Origin: Natrinema longum
Lineage (GTDB): Archaea; Halobacteriota; Halobacteria; Halobacteriales; Natrialbaceae
Assembly: GCF_017352095.1 (NCBI RefSeq)
Contig: NZ_CP071463.1
Span: 2,790,001 to 2,854,000, forward strand
Direction: 5' to 3'
Length of the DNA stretch: 64,000 nt
In this document: one piece after another, positions 26,199 through 34,609 of the stretch
How positions within the stretch are numbered: the first letter of the stretch is position 1
How the letters are laid out: the number at the start of each line of letters is the position of its first letter
Notes under the pieces: generated by a model
Told to the model about the DNA's origin: nothing
The model's database searches: none
Seen by the model: only the letters and a program-made list of their open reading frames with translations
Translations under genes and position numbers: made by a program

Positions 26199-27152
26199 AT
26201 GCAACAGGAACACATCGACGCAGGCAAGACGATACAGAAGCGAACCGGGAAGACGTTCTATCTCGCGACGCGGTTCCTTCCCGAGCGAGTGCGCCACGCC
26301 ACGCACGTCCTCTATGCGTTCTTCCGGATCGCGGACGAGGTCGTCGACGACGCGGCGGACGTCGATCCGGAGACACAGCGCGCGCAACTCGAGGCCATTC
26401 GAGCCCAGGCGCTGGGCGAGCAACCACCCGACGATCCGGTGCTCGAGGCGTTCCGGGAACTCACGGAGCGATACGGGATCGACGACGCGGAAATCGAGAC
26501 GTTCATCGACGCGATGGCGACCGATATCGAGACCAGCCGGTACGAAACCTACAGCGACCTCGAGTCCTACATGCGGGGGTCGGCCGCGTCGGTCGGCGTA
26601 ATGATGACCGCGATCATGGAGCCGGAGGCCGAGGAGACGGCGCTTCCCCACGCCGTCACGCTCGGCGAGGCGTTCCAGATGACGAACTTCCTGCGGGACG
26701 TCCGCGAGGACGTCCTCGAGCGCGATCGGATCTACATCCCTCAGGAAACGCTGCGGGACCACGGGGTCGACACCGAACAGATCGAACGGCTCGAGTACAC
26801 CGAGTCGTTCGGGGCGGCGATGGCCGCCGAGCTCCAGCGGACCGAAGAGCTCTATCGGGAGGGCGTCGCCGGGATCAGGTACTTACCCGAGGACTGTCAG
26901 CTCCCGGTCTTGTTGGCGGCGGTTCTCTACGCGGAACACCACACCGTCATCCGCAATCAGGAGTACGACGTGCTTTCGGCGGAGCCGTCGCTGTCGACGG
27001 CACGGAAGTTGTGGTGTCTCGCGAAGACGCGCTGGCACTGGCACTGGAATCGAGATCCCGAAGCAGTGTTCCAGCGGGTCTCGGCGGTTCCAACTGCCGA
27101 CCGAGACCGACACAGCCCCGAACACGGGGACGGCGTTCCCACCCGGTCGTAA
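26199..27152 (+). CDS. crtB: Phytoene synthase
   Basis: A 317-residue squalene/phytoene synthase that joins two geranylgeranyl diphosphates into phytoene, the first carotenoid step. Aspartate-rich motifs bind the diphosphates: ADEVVDDAAD near residue 48 and DVREDVLERDRIYIP near 170. Motif FYLATRFLPERVRHATHVLYAFFRIADE matches the first helix. The ATG at 26199 was chosen right before the conserved start; an upstream extension to 26130 runs through the TATA box. It lies just after the Bat-type gene and opposite to the crtD-lyeJ-cruF operon, with which it forms the bacterioruberin route. Confidence 0.95.
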   Translation: MQQEHIDAGKTIQKRTGKTFYLATRFLPERVRHATHVLYAFFRIADEVVDDAADVDPETQRAQLEAIRAQALGEQPPDDPVLEAFRELTERYGIDDAEIETFIDAMATDIETSRYETYSDLESYMRGSAASVGVMMTAIMEPEAEETALPHAVTLGEAFQMTNFLRDVREDVLERDRIYIPQETLRDHGVDTEQIERLEYTESFGAAMAAELQRTEELYREGVAGIRYLPEDCQLPVLLAAVLYAEHHTVIRNQEYDVLSAEPSLSTARKLWCLAKTRWHWHWNRDPEAVFQRVSAVPTADRDRHSPEHGDGVPTRS

Positions 27153-27221
27153 CCGTCGCAGTATCAAGCCCCTCGATATAGTGGCTCACCGTTCGTTGTC
27201 CTCGCAGCAAAACGGCCGCGT

Positions 27222-27374
27222 ATGGCCACGGAAACCAGTTCCGGGATCGGTGACGAAGAACGACAGATGGCACGCACGACGGCGATCGGGCTCGGTATCT
27301 GGCTCGCCCTGACGATCGCCGCCGTGGTGTCGTTGCTCCTGTTCGGCGACGCCATCTCGAGCCTGTTCGTGTGA
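27222..27374 (+). CDS. Small single-helix membrane protein (50 aa)
   Basis: A 50-residue protein with an acidic N-terminus (MATETSSGIGDEERQ) and one hydrophobic helix (AIGLGIWLALTIAAVVSLLLFG). The frame is clean and stops exactly at the left end of repeat copy C, whose TGA is its stop codon. It follows crtB by 70 bases. The function is unknown; association with pigment membranes is only a guess. Confidence 0.6.
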   Translation: MATETSSGIGDEERQMARTTAIGLGIWLALTIAAVVSLLLFGDAISSLFV

Positions 27375-27425
27375 GACGGTCTCCTGTACGTCATCGCCGG
27401 TGAATCGTTACAGCAAACCGTATGA
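27372..27425 (+). repeat. Dispersed palindromic repeat, copy C (short)
   Basis: A 54-base form of the repeat: left end TGAGACGGTCTCCTGT, right end ACAGCAAACCGTATGAG, which are nearly inverted copies of each other, without the central GGGACCG palindrome. The left TGA is the stop codon of the small membrane gene; the right end contains an ATG in its GTATGA motif. It lies between two convergent small genes. Confidence 0.8.
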
Positions 27426-27460
27426 GCCGCCGGGTCGGAGCGATCGCCGTCGTGCCGGCG

Positions 27461-27622
27461 CTACTCCGAAATATCGTCGCTCGCGAGCGCGGTCGTTTCG
27501 GCGACGATGAACTTCGCGAGCTTGCGTTTGGGATGTTCGTCGACCAGATGCTCCTCGAGTTGTTGATCGGCGGCCGGCGGTTCCCGACAGACCGGACACT
27601 CGATCGGTTCACGAGTCGCCAT
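27461..27622 (-). CDS. Small C2H2 zinc-finger protein (53 aa)
   Basis: A 53-residue protein with IECPVCREPPAADQQLEEHLVDEH, a C2H2 zinc finger (Cys-x2-Cys-x12-His-x4-His), followed by a basic segment PKRKLAKFIV. Likely DNA or protein binding. The ATG at 27622 gives a compact frame; longer frames upstream enter the cruF antisense. The gene converges with the 50-residue membrane gene across repeat copy C and lies next to cruF. Confidence 0.75.
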   Translation of the reverse strand: MATREPIECPVCREPPAADQQLEEHLVDEHPKRKLAKFIVAETTALASDDISE

Positions 27623-27714
27623 AGTGGTGACAACAGTCACACACGCAAAAGTAACTCCCTGGCATACTCGTCCCGGCCACGACCCGTTCCGATTCGGTCC
27701 ACGTCTCCGCCGTG

Positions 27715-28695
27715 TTAGGATCCGAGCGACCGGTTCGCAATCGTCGCGAGGTCGTAGCGGTCGGTCCGCAACAGCCCGAGACAGAACAGGCCCGCGACTC
27801 CAGCGGCCAGCCAGTTGCCGTACAGCGCGTTGATCGCCCCCCAGAGCAACACGAAGCTCACCAGATCGTCGAGTGCGAACGAACAGGTTCGGACCCGCTC
27901 GAGCAGCGCCGCGCGATCGAAGGCCAGTTCGACGAGGAGGACGGCGACGGTCCCGGAGAGGAGCCACCCCCGGTAGTTCGAGGCGGGGACGCCGTAGTAG
28001 CCCCCCGGCGGTACGTATTCCCAGAAGCCGATCGCGACGGCTGCGGGGTCGAGCACGAGGTCGATCGCGACGACGGCGGCGATCGCCCCGGGCACTCGCA
28101 CGAACACGTTCTCGGCCCGTTCGCCGAAGACCAGCAGCGTCAGCAGGTAGGCGTTGAGTACTAGCGGCACGAAAAACAGCGGGAGGGCGAGGGGGATCTC
28201 GCCACCCACCATCGGCCCGAGCCGAATCCCGTACTCGAACGCACCGTAGGGCCAGTCCGTCCGCACGCCAACGAGTTCGATCGCGTACGTGTACACAGTC
28301 AGGAGGCCGAGAGAGGCGATCGCCCGCCGATCGATGCGGGGCAACAGGGCGACGACCAGCGGCGAGCGCATCACCAGCGTCCCGAACAGGATCAACAGGG
28401 GGTTGTACGCGAGCGGCGGCGGCAACAGCTCCTCGGCGCTCGCGACCAGCGTCACTGCCCCGATCACCGGGAAGACCACCGCGATCGTGAACCGATTCTC
28501 GCGGACGAGGGCCTCGAGCCGGCGCTGGACCGCCGCTCGTGTCGCGCCACGTTCGGTGCGGGCGCGTTCGCCGTGGGACCCGTCTCTGCCGTCCCGCTCG
28601 TGAGGGGACGGCCCCGAGGGAGCGTCCGTCCCCGACCTCGAGGCGGGGTCCGAACCCGGACTCGAGCGGGGTCGATTCGAGTCGCCGCTATCCAT
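27715..28695 (-). CDS. cruF: Bisanhydrobacterioruberin hydratase
   Basis: A 326-residue CruF-like carotenoid hydratase, last enzyme of the bacterioruberin route, which adds water to bisanhydrobacterioruberin. A Ser/Gly/Arg-rich N-terminal tail of about 65 residues is followed by about 7 hydrophobic helices; the conserved YTYAIELVGVRTDWPYGAFEYG and PLALPLFFVPLVLNAYL stretches are family marks. It overlaps the stop of lyeJ by 8 bases and so is third in the crtD-lyeJ-cruF operon, the order known from Haloarcula japonica. The tail length is uncertain; a later start is possible but no ATG is well placed. Confidence 0.9.
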   Translation of the reverse strand: MDSGDSNRPRSSPGSDPASRSGTDAPSGPSPHERDGRDGSHGERARTERGATRAAVQRRLEALVRENRFTIAVVFPVIGAVTLVASAEELLPPPLAYNPLLILFGTLVMRSPLVVALLPRIDRRAIASLGLLTVYTYAIELVGVRTDWPYGAFEYGIRLGPMVGGEIPLALPLFFVPLVLNAYLLTLLVFGERAENVFVRVPGAIAAVVAIDLVLDPAAVAIGFWEYVPPGGYYGVPASNYRGWLLSGTVAVLLVELAFDRAALLERVRTCSFALDDLVSFVLLWGAINALYGNWLAAGVAGLFCLGLLRTDRYDLATIANRSLGS

Positions 28696-29560
28696 GGAGG
28701 AGCCTCCAGAGGCCGCCCATCGTCAGGAGCGCGCCGACGACGGTGTTGATCGCCGGGAACCACCAGTACGCTCGGTCGACGGCGACGCTCGCGGTGGCGA
28801 TCGCGGCGACGAGCCCCGGATAGACGAGCATGAGCGCCCCCAGCCGGACGTCGAGCGTTCCGAACGCGGCCGCGCTCGCGAGCCAACAGCCGGCACAGTA
28901 GCCGTAGGTCCGACGTTCGCCGAGTACCGTCGCGGTCGTTCGGATACCGGTCTCGCGGTCGGGCTCGATGTCGGGGATCGCCGAGAAGGTGTGCATCCCC
29001 ATCGCCCAGAGCCAGCCGCCCGCGATCGCGAGGAGGGGCGGCTGTGTGCCCGAAACGGCGGCGTATGCGGCCGCGCCCGGCGTGATGTAGAGCCCGTTCG
29101 AGAGCGAATCGAGCGGCGGCGTCGTCTTGAACCTGGCCGGCGGCGCGCTGTAGGCCGCACCGAGGAGGAGGAACGCGACGAGCCACGGTATCGCGGCTCT
29201 GGCCAGCAGCGGCGCGAACAGCAACGGCAGGGCTCCACAGAGCCCGACGGCGAGGGGAACGTACCGCTGTCCCCGGTACCGCGTCTCCCGGTCGTCCTTC
29301 TTCGGGTTCGCCGCGTCGATCTCCCGGTCGTAGACGTCGTTGATGCCATAGAGGAAGACGTTCGCCGGCAGGAGGAAGTACGCGAACAGGGCGATCGTGG
29401 CCGGGGTAAACAGGTCGTCGACGGACGCCGCGGCGTAGGCGACTCCGACGACGACGGGGCCGGCCAGATACAGCCAGAAGCGCGGCCGCGAGAGGGTCAG
29501 CAGGTACGACAGCTGGTCGCCGACGCTGGCTTCACTCGCCGCCGCGGATTTCGAAGTCAT
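28688..29560 (-). CDS. lyeJ: Lycopene elongase/1,2-hydratase (UbiA family)
   Basis: A 290-residue membrane prenyltransferase with about 8 helices. The two Asp-rich UbiA motifs are visible: NDVYDREIDAANPKKDD near residue 75 and the second, DIEPDRETGIRT, near 198. LyeJ adds a C5 unit to each end of lycopene and hydrates it to build C50 carotenoids. Placement between crtD and cruF makes lycopene elongation, rather than another UbiA reaction, the likely activity. Confidence 0.92.
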   Translation of the reverse strand: MTSKSAAASEASVGDQLSYLLTLSRPRFWLYLAGPVVVGVAYAAASVDDLFTPATIALFAYFLLPANVFLYGINDVYDREIDAANPKKDDRETRYRGQRYVPLAVGLCGALPLLFAPLLARAAIPWLVAFLLLGAAYSAPPARFKTTPPLDSLSNGLYITPGAAAYAAVSGTQPPLLAIAGGWLWAMGMHTFSAIPDIEPDRETGIRTTATVLGERRTYGYCAGCWLASAAAFGTLDVRLGALMLVYPGLVAAIATASVAVDRAYWWFPAINTVVGALLTMGGLWRLLHG

Positions 29561-29632
29561 CGTTGGAGTCTCGAGCGTGTGCGATCGTGGGTTCGGACCG
29601 GGCTCCGTTCGTCCCGACGACTCATTCGTAGC

Positions 29633-31132
29633 TCACGACGGTCGCGCCGCGATGCCGTGATCCTCGAGTACCTTCTCGGCCGTCAGATCGCCGCTGATGA
29701 GACACATCGGGACGCCGATACCGGGTGTGGTGTCACCGCCCACGAAGTAGAGTCCGTCGACTTCTTTCGACCGGTGTGGGGGTCGGAAGAGCGCGGTCTG
29801 CCGAAGCGTGTGGGCCAGTCCCAGCGCCGTCCCGCCGTAGCTGTTGTACCGGCCGGCGAAGTCGTCGACCGAGAACCGCTCCTCGAGGACGATCCGCTCC
29901 CGGAGGTCGGTCCCCGTATTCGCGGCGATGTCCTCGAGGACGAGGTCGCGATACTCCTCGCGTCGTTCGGGGGTGTCCTCGAGTCCGGGTGCAATCGGGA
30001 CGAGGACGAACAGGGCGCTGTGGCCCTCGGGCGCGACGGCGTCGTCGGTTTCGGAGGGCACACACAGGTAGTAGGCGGGGTCGTCGGGCCACTGGGGAGC
30101 CTCGAAGATCTGATCGAAGTGCTCCTCCCAGTCGGTCGGCAACACGAGCGTGTGGTGGGCGAGTTCGTCGACGTCGCCCTCGACGCCCAGATAGAGCAGG
30201 AAGGCGGAGGGCGCGTAGGTCCGTTCGTCCCAGTAATCGGCGTCGTGGCCGCGCCGTTCGGGAGTCAGCAGTTCCTGTTCGGTGTGTGCGTAATCGGCGT
30301 TGCTCACGACCAGATCCGATCGGACCGGCCCAGCGGGCGTTTCGACCTCGAACCCGCCCGTGTGGCCCTTGATCTCCGTCGCGGGACGATCGGTCTCGTA
30401 CTCGACGCCGAGTTCCGCACCCAGTTCCGCGACCCCGTCGATGACCGCACCGATCCCGCCGTCGGGGTACCAGACGCCGAGGTTGAAATCGACGTGGCTC
30501 ATCAGGTTGTACAGCGCCGGCGTGTTCGTCGGCGAACCGCCCAGGAACACCAGCGTGTACTGCATGATCTGCTGGAGTTTCGGATGGTCGAAGTAGTCCT
30601 CGACGTGACCCTGCATCGAGCCCAAAAGCGAGAGCCCCCGCGCCTGTCGAGCCACGTCGAGATCCAGATAATCGCGCAGGCGTTCCCGATCCTCGTAGAC
30701 GAAGTGTTTCATTCCGACCTCGTAGTTCTCCCGTGACTTCTCGAGGTAGCGTTCGAGTGCGTCGCCGGCACCCGGCTCGTACTCCTCGAAGACGGCTTTC
30801 GTCCGCTCGAGGTCCGGCGTGATATCGACCTGGTCACCGTCTTTGAAGAAGATTCGGTAATGGGGATCGAGATGCGAGAGCTCGTAGTAGTCGCTCGGCG
30901 TCCGATCGAAGTGGGCGAAGAACCGCTCGAAGACGTCGGGCATCAGATACCACGAAGGACCCATGTCGAATTTGAATCCGTCCTTCTCGAGGCGGCTCGC
31001 CCGGCCACCCAGTTGTTCGTTCTTCTCGATGACGCGGACGTCGGCACCCGCATCGGCGAGGTAACAGGCCGTCGAGAGCCCACCGATCCCGCTCCCGATC
31101 ACGACGACCGACTCACCGGACAGCGATTGCAT
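29633..31132 (-). CDS. crtD: Carotenoid 3,4-desaturase
   Basis: A 499-residue phytoene desaturase-type flavoprotein. The FAD motif is VVIGSGIGGLSTACYLADAGADVRVIEKN, and the closing motif is GLYFVGGDTTPGIGVPMCLISG, which is typical of CrtI/CrtD. Within bacterioruberin synthesis CrtD introduces the 3,4 double bonds. It is the first gene of crtD-lyeJ-cruF. I chose the ATG at 31132; a GTTTAA-type TATA about 28 bases upstream on the minus strand fits a leaderless start. A CrtI assignment is possible by similarity, but operon position favours CrtD. Confidence 0.88.
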   Translation of the reverse strand: MQSLSGESVVVIGSGIGGLSTACYLADAGADVRVIEKNEQLGGRASRLEKDGFKFDMGPSWYLMPDVFERFFAHFDRTPSDYYELSHLDPHYRIFFKDGDQVDITPDLERTKAVFEEYEPGAGDALERYLEKSRENYEVGMKHFVYEDRERLRDYLDLDVARQARGLSLLGSMQGHVEDYFDHPKLQQIMQYTLVFLGGSPTNTPALYNLMSHVDFNLGVWYPDGGIGAVIDGVAELGAELGVEYETDRPATEIKGHTGGFEVETPAGPVRSDLVVSNADYAHTEQELLTPERRGHDADYWDERTYAPSAFLLYLGVEGDVDELAHHTLVLPTDWEEHFDQIFEAPQWPDDPAYYLCVPSETDDAVAPEGHSALFVLVPIAPGLEDTPERREEYRDLVLEDIAANTGTDLRERIVLEERFSVDDFAGRYNSYGGTALGLAHTLRQTALFRPPHRSKEVDGLYFVGGDTTPGIGVPMCLISGDLTAEKVLEDHGIAARPS

Positions 31133-31298
31133 GGTCGAACGTACGTATCGGACCGCTGTTAAACGTATCTCATACATAGGTAGGGAATCCGATCGGTCGT
31201 CGAAACGAACTGGAGAGACGGCATCCCGTGGCATCGGTCGCGATCACCGGGGGTCGATCGTCCGGTGGGTTCCTGTGGCTCGGGTCCGTAACGGACGT

Positions 31299-31997
31299 AT
31301 GGACGGCCAGACAGCCATCGTGACCGGTGGAACGCGCGGTATCGGACGCGCCGTCGCCGAAGCGTTCGCAGCCGAGGGAGCGGCCGTCGTCGTCGGCGCT
31401 CGAGACGGCACGGACGTCGACGCGACCGTCGACGCGCTCGAGGCGACGGGTGTGAGCGCAGACGGCCACAGGACCGACGTTCGCGACGAGTACGACCTCG
31501 AGCGGTTGACCGAGACCGCCTCGCGGACGGGCGGGGAAACGGGTATCGACGTCGTCGTCCCCGCAGCGGGCGTCTACCACGGCGAGGCGGGGCAGACGCC
31601 GACGGACGACGAGTCGTATACCGCGTTCGACGATCACTGGCGGACGAACGGTCGCGGCGTCTACGCGACGATCCGCGAGTCGCTGCCCCACCTGAACGAC
31701 GGGGCGCGGGTGCTCGTGCCGACGGGCTCGGTGGCTCGAGACGGGAAAGCGGGATACGGTTCCTACGCGATCTCGAAGGCGACGGCGGAGGCGGTGACTC
31801 GCGGCTTCGCCGCCGACACCGACTACGTCGTGGGCTGTCTGGACCCCGGGATCGTCGCGACGGGGCTGTCGGGAGGGAACGGCCGCGACCCGGACGCCGT
31901 CGCTCCGATGTTCGTCTGGGCGGCGACGGAGGCGGAGCCAACGGCCGTCGACGGGGCGGTCGTCGGACTGCGCGAGTGGAAGCAAGCGACGCGGTAA
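31299..31997 (+). CDS. Short-chain dehydrogenase/reductase (SDR), atypical
   Basis: A 232-residue SDR with TGGTRGIG at the nucleotide site and YAISK catalytic pair. The usual NNAG is replaced by VPAAG (residues about 87-91), which departs from the classical pattern. The substrate is unknown. The ATG at 31299 begins MDGQTAIVTGG, the normal family start; the longer frame to 31131 overlaps the crtD promoter and is rejected. It is divergent from crtD. Confidence 0.8.
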   Translation: MDGQTAIVTGGTRGIGRAVAEAFAAEGAAVVVGARDGTDVDATVDALEATGVSADGHRTDVRDEYDLERLTETASRTGGETGIDVVVPAAGVYHGEAGQTPTDDESYTAFDDHWRTNGRGVYATIRESLPHLNDGARVLVPTGSVARDGKAGYGSYAISKATAEAVTRGFAADTDYVVGCLDPGIVATGLSGGNGRDPDAVAPMFVWAATEAEPTAVDGAVVGLREWKQATR

Positions 31998-32274
31998 CGC
32001 TCGAAAACTCGGTCGCTGCGGTAGTCGAGTACCCGATTGCCTCGAGTCGCTCCGACTGCATTTCCGGACCTGGGCGGACCGCTACGTCGAGATGCGCGTC
32101 AGTGCACGGACCGACCATCGGGAGTAACGACTGCTCGTGGTTCGCTACGGTCGATTCGACTGGTTCTTCGGACACACGACGGAGCGAACGCTCGCGTGAG
32201 CACCGTCTCGCGTCGGTCCGACTGACGACAACGGTTATGCGCACCCGTGTTGTGTGGTATCGTGGTGAACGGAG

Positions 32275-32448
32275 ATGAACGAAGTTGCAACGAAAGCGGT
32301 CACCTGCCCGCACTGTGGGGAGAACGCGAGCGTCCCGCTCCCCGGCGGGGAGACGGAGGTGAAAGTGCGGAAATCGATCGCGGCGTTCGGCGATCACACC
32401 ACGGTCACGTGCTCACAGGGCCATACCTACTGGGTATACTTCTGTTAA
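32275..32448 (+). CDS. Small zinc protein (57 aa)
   Basis: MNEVATKAVTCPHCGENASV... has CPHC and, further on, CSQGHTYWVYFC, so the metal ligands would be three or four Cys and possibly His. The middle is VPLPGGETEVKVRKSIAAFG. The ATG at 32275 follows a GGAG site at 32271. It is flanked by about 280 bases upstream (31998-32274) in which I see no gene. The function is unknown. Confidence 0.75.
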   Translation: MNEVATKAVTCPHCGENASVPLPGGETEVKVRKSIAAFGDHTTVTCSQGHTYWVYFC

Positions 32449-32574
32449 CACGCCTCCTTTTGCGGTCCTGTCACCGAAATATCGGCGAGCCATCGAATAC
32501 GAGCGCCAGCGCGGCCGCTACGGGCAACCGATCGGTAGGAGAAATCTAGTAGTTATCGGAACCGATACCGGGGA

Positions 32575-32859
32575 TCAATCGATGTGGCCTTCACGACGCA
32601 GTTGATCTGCGTCCTGGCCGGTGTAGCGCCATTCGATGGTGGCTTTCTCGTCTTGCCAGTCCCAGGGTTCGGCGACGACGATGTCGTCTTGCTCGATCCA
32701 GGTTCGGTATTTCATGCGACCCGGAATGCGGCCGAGTCGCTCCTCGCCGTCCTCACAGCGGAGGCGAACGTGGTTGCCTCCGAGGTGTTCGGTTACGACG
32801 GCGAATACTTCATCGCTGTTGGGCATACGGAGGTTCCGTCGCCCGGAGTCTTCTGTCAC
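32575..32859 (-). CDS. eif1A: Translation initiation factor aIF-1A
   Basis: A 94-residue archaeal IF-1A, an OB-fold protein that binds the small ribosomal subunit A-site region. The N-terminus [17 protein letters not shown] and the central [37 protein letters not shown] are family hallmarks. It starts with GTG at 32859 because the conserved GRRNLRMP needs the upstream residues, and a TTTAAA box lies about 27 bases before it, so the GTG would be at the very 5' end of the mRNA. A shorter ATG at residue 12 would lose conserved sequence. Confidence 0.93.
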   Translation of the reverse strand: MTEDSGRRNLRMPNSDEVFAVVTEHLGGNHVRLRCEDGEERLGRIPGRMKYRTWIEQDDIVVAEPWDWQDEKATIEWRYTGQDADQLRREGHID

Positions 32860-33001
32860 AGTTTAACTACGTGCGGTAGACGTTTAAATGGTTGGGGAGT
32901 CGTGGTAGCGTGGGCCGTACTGGTGAAAATCCGTTTACCGCTCGTCCGAACGGCCCTCCGATCGTGACCGTTCGTCGGACGAATCACTGTCGATTCGCCG
33001 G

Positions 33002-33511
33002 CTACAATTCGCGATCCGAATCCGGATTCTCGAGTTCCCACAGGAGTTCCGGCAGGAATGCCTCGAGGTTGTCGATAACGCTGCGCTCGCTGACGTTCAG
33101 TCCCTCGCAGTGCTCGTGGGCCGAGTCACGAATGTCGACGTGGAGGTCGCCGTCCTCGAGCCAGACGCCGAGGGGAAAGACCGAACAGCGGGTGGGTTTC
33201 CAGTCCTCCTCGAGGTGGAGCGAACAGAGGCCGTCCTCCCGGAGGAACGCACAGGCCGAACCGTCCTCGCCGACGTGGTCCTCGCGGTCTTTGCCCTCGC
33301 GCGTGACGAATTTCTCGCCGCGAAACTCCGTCGTGGTCTCGGCGAGGTTCGCCCGCTGGGCCAACTCGAGGAGGTCCCTGTCGTAGAGGAGCACGCCGTG
33401 GTGACAACACCACGTGCAGTCGTCGACGCACTCGAAGGTAAGCTCGGGATCGAACTCGACGACGACCTCGCGGTCGGGATACACCTCGACGCGTCGGTGG
33501 TCGGCGCTCAC
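33002..33511 (-). CDS. YkgJ-family Cys cluster protein
   Basis: A 169-residue protein with the YkgJ/Fli-like cysteine cluster: FECVDDCTWCCHHGVLLYDRDLLEL near residue 25, then CAFLREDGLCSLHLEEDWKPTRCSVFPLG near 90. These Cys form a putative metal (Zn or Fe-S) site. The role of the family is not settled. Start GTG at 33511 gives VSADHRRVEVYPDREVVVEF; a TTTACGG-type TATA lies about 25 bases upstream. Longer frames go into the FAA hydrolase antisense. Confidence 0.8.
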   Translation of the reverse strand: MSADHRRVEVYPDREVVVEFDPELTFECVDDCTWCCHHGVLLYDRDLLELAQRANLAETTTEFRGEKFVTREGKDREDHVGEDGSACAFLREDGLCSLHLEEDWKPTRCSVFPLGVWLEDGDLHVDIRDSAHEHCEGLNVSERSVIDNLEAFLPELLWELENPDSDREL

Positions 33512-33597
33512 GTGTCGTCGGTGGGCGCTCGCCGTAAAGTGCCTTTCTACCCGTCGTTTCGAGCCGTCGCCGCTTCCCCGAACGCTCCTGCCCCGTT

Positions 33598-34359
33598 CTA
33601 CGTGCGGACCGTCTCCCGCTCGAGCGGCAGGGTCTCGCGCTCGCTCGCATCGACCACGGTGTTGCGGAGCGTGCCGACGCCTTCGTAGGTGATTTCGACG
33701 GTGTCGCCGGGTTCGACGAGACCGGGGTTGGCGGGACTGCCGAAGGAGACGACGTCGCCGGGACGGAACGTGACCCGGCGGGAGAGGTGTGCGATGATCT
33801 CGTCGGGGTCGAACAACATCAGTTCGGTGTTGGCCTCTTGGCGGCGCTCGCCGGCGACGTCGGTGTACATGTCGATGTCGGTCGGCTCGACCGCGGTCTC
33901 GATCCACGGCCCGAGCGGGCCGGACGCGTCGAAGGCCTTCCGGGGCGTCCGCTCGCCCTGGTCGAGCGCGTCCATGTCGTTCAGAATCGTGTAGCCGCGG
34001 ACGACCCCGGACACCTCGTCTTCCGAGAGGTTCCGACAGGGCTCGTCGATGACGGCCGCGAGCTCGCCGGCGTAGGTCAGTTCGTTCGTGACTGTCGGAT
34101 ACGGAATCGGATCGCCGTGGCCGACGAGCGACGCCGGCGGCTTGATGAAGAAATCGGGCTCGTCGGGGCGTTCGTAGGACATCTGGTCGATCGTCGCCGC
34201 GAAGTTCCGGCCGATACAGTACAGCGCCGAGGGCTCACAGGGTGGCAGGAACCCTTCGTCCGCCCCGACCTCGTAGACGCCGTCGGCGGCGTGAACGACG
34301 CCGTCCTCGTATCGTCCGGATACCGGGCCATCGTCGGTCGCGATCCGCGCGAGTTTCAT
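33598..34359 (-). CDS. Fumarylacetoacetate hydrolase-family protein
   Basis: A 253-residue FAH-domain protein. The conserved core has YCIGRNFAATIDQM, then FFIKPPASLVGHGDPI, YAGELAAVID with the metal-binding Glu, and VVRGYTILNDMDALDQ. The end has GDVVSFGSPANPGLVEPGDTVEITYEGVGTLRN. The family includes acylpyruvases, decarboxylases and hydratases of aromatic breakdown; no such genes are nearby, so the activity is open. The ATG at 34359 precedes MKLARIATDDGP, the usual start. Confidence 0.85.
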   Translation of the reverse strand: MKLARIATDDGPVSGRYEDGVVHAADGVYEVGADEGFLPPCEPSALYCIGRNFAATIDQMSYERPDEPDFFIKPPASLVGHGDPIPYPTVTNELTYAGELAAVIDEPCRNLSEDEVSGVVRGYTILNDMDALDQGERTPRKAFDASGPLGPWIETAVEPTDIDMYTDVAGERRQEANTELMLFDPDEIIAHLSRRVTFRPGDVVSFGSPANPGLVEPGDTVEITYEGVGTLRNTVVDASERETLPLERETVRT

Positions 34360-34571
34360 TGTCGGCGGTCTCGAGGCCGGGAGATTAGTGGTACCGGTTC
34401 GCGGCCGAACCGGTCCGGATCGACCGGGTCGCTCGAGACGACAGTACACGAGCATCCAATTGTGATGCCCGTTTTCCGATCGATGTCATCCTCGTTCCGA
34501 ATACGCCATATTATAGTATTCGAATGACCAGTTTTATCCATATTTGAGTATATTCGCCCACAACAGTAGAG

Positions 34572-34580
34572 CTTTAATAG
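34572..34580 (+). promoter_or_regulatory. glnA promoter TATA region
   Basis: CTTTAATAG lies about 30 bases upstream of the glnA ATG (34610). Just before it (34500-34560) is an unusually AT-rich stretch with several further TATA-like words, a place where a nitrogen regulator could act. Confidence 0.5.
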
Positions 34581-34609
34581 TAGAATCCGTTTGCTTAGGC
34601 GAGCAGAAG

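Noticed and set aside
27422-27718. 98-codon frame beginning at the ATG of repeat copy C
   Set aside because: It runs antisense across the small zinc-finger gene and reads as basic, non-family sequence.
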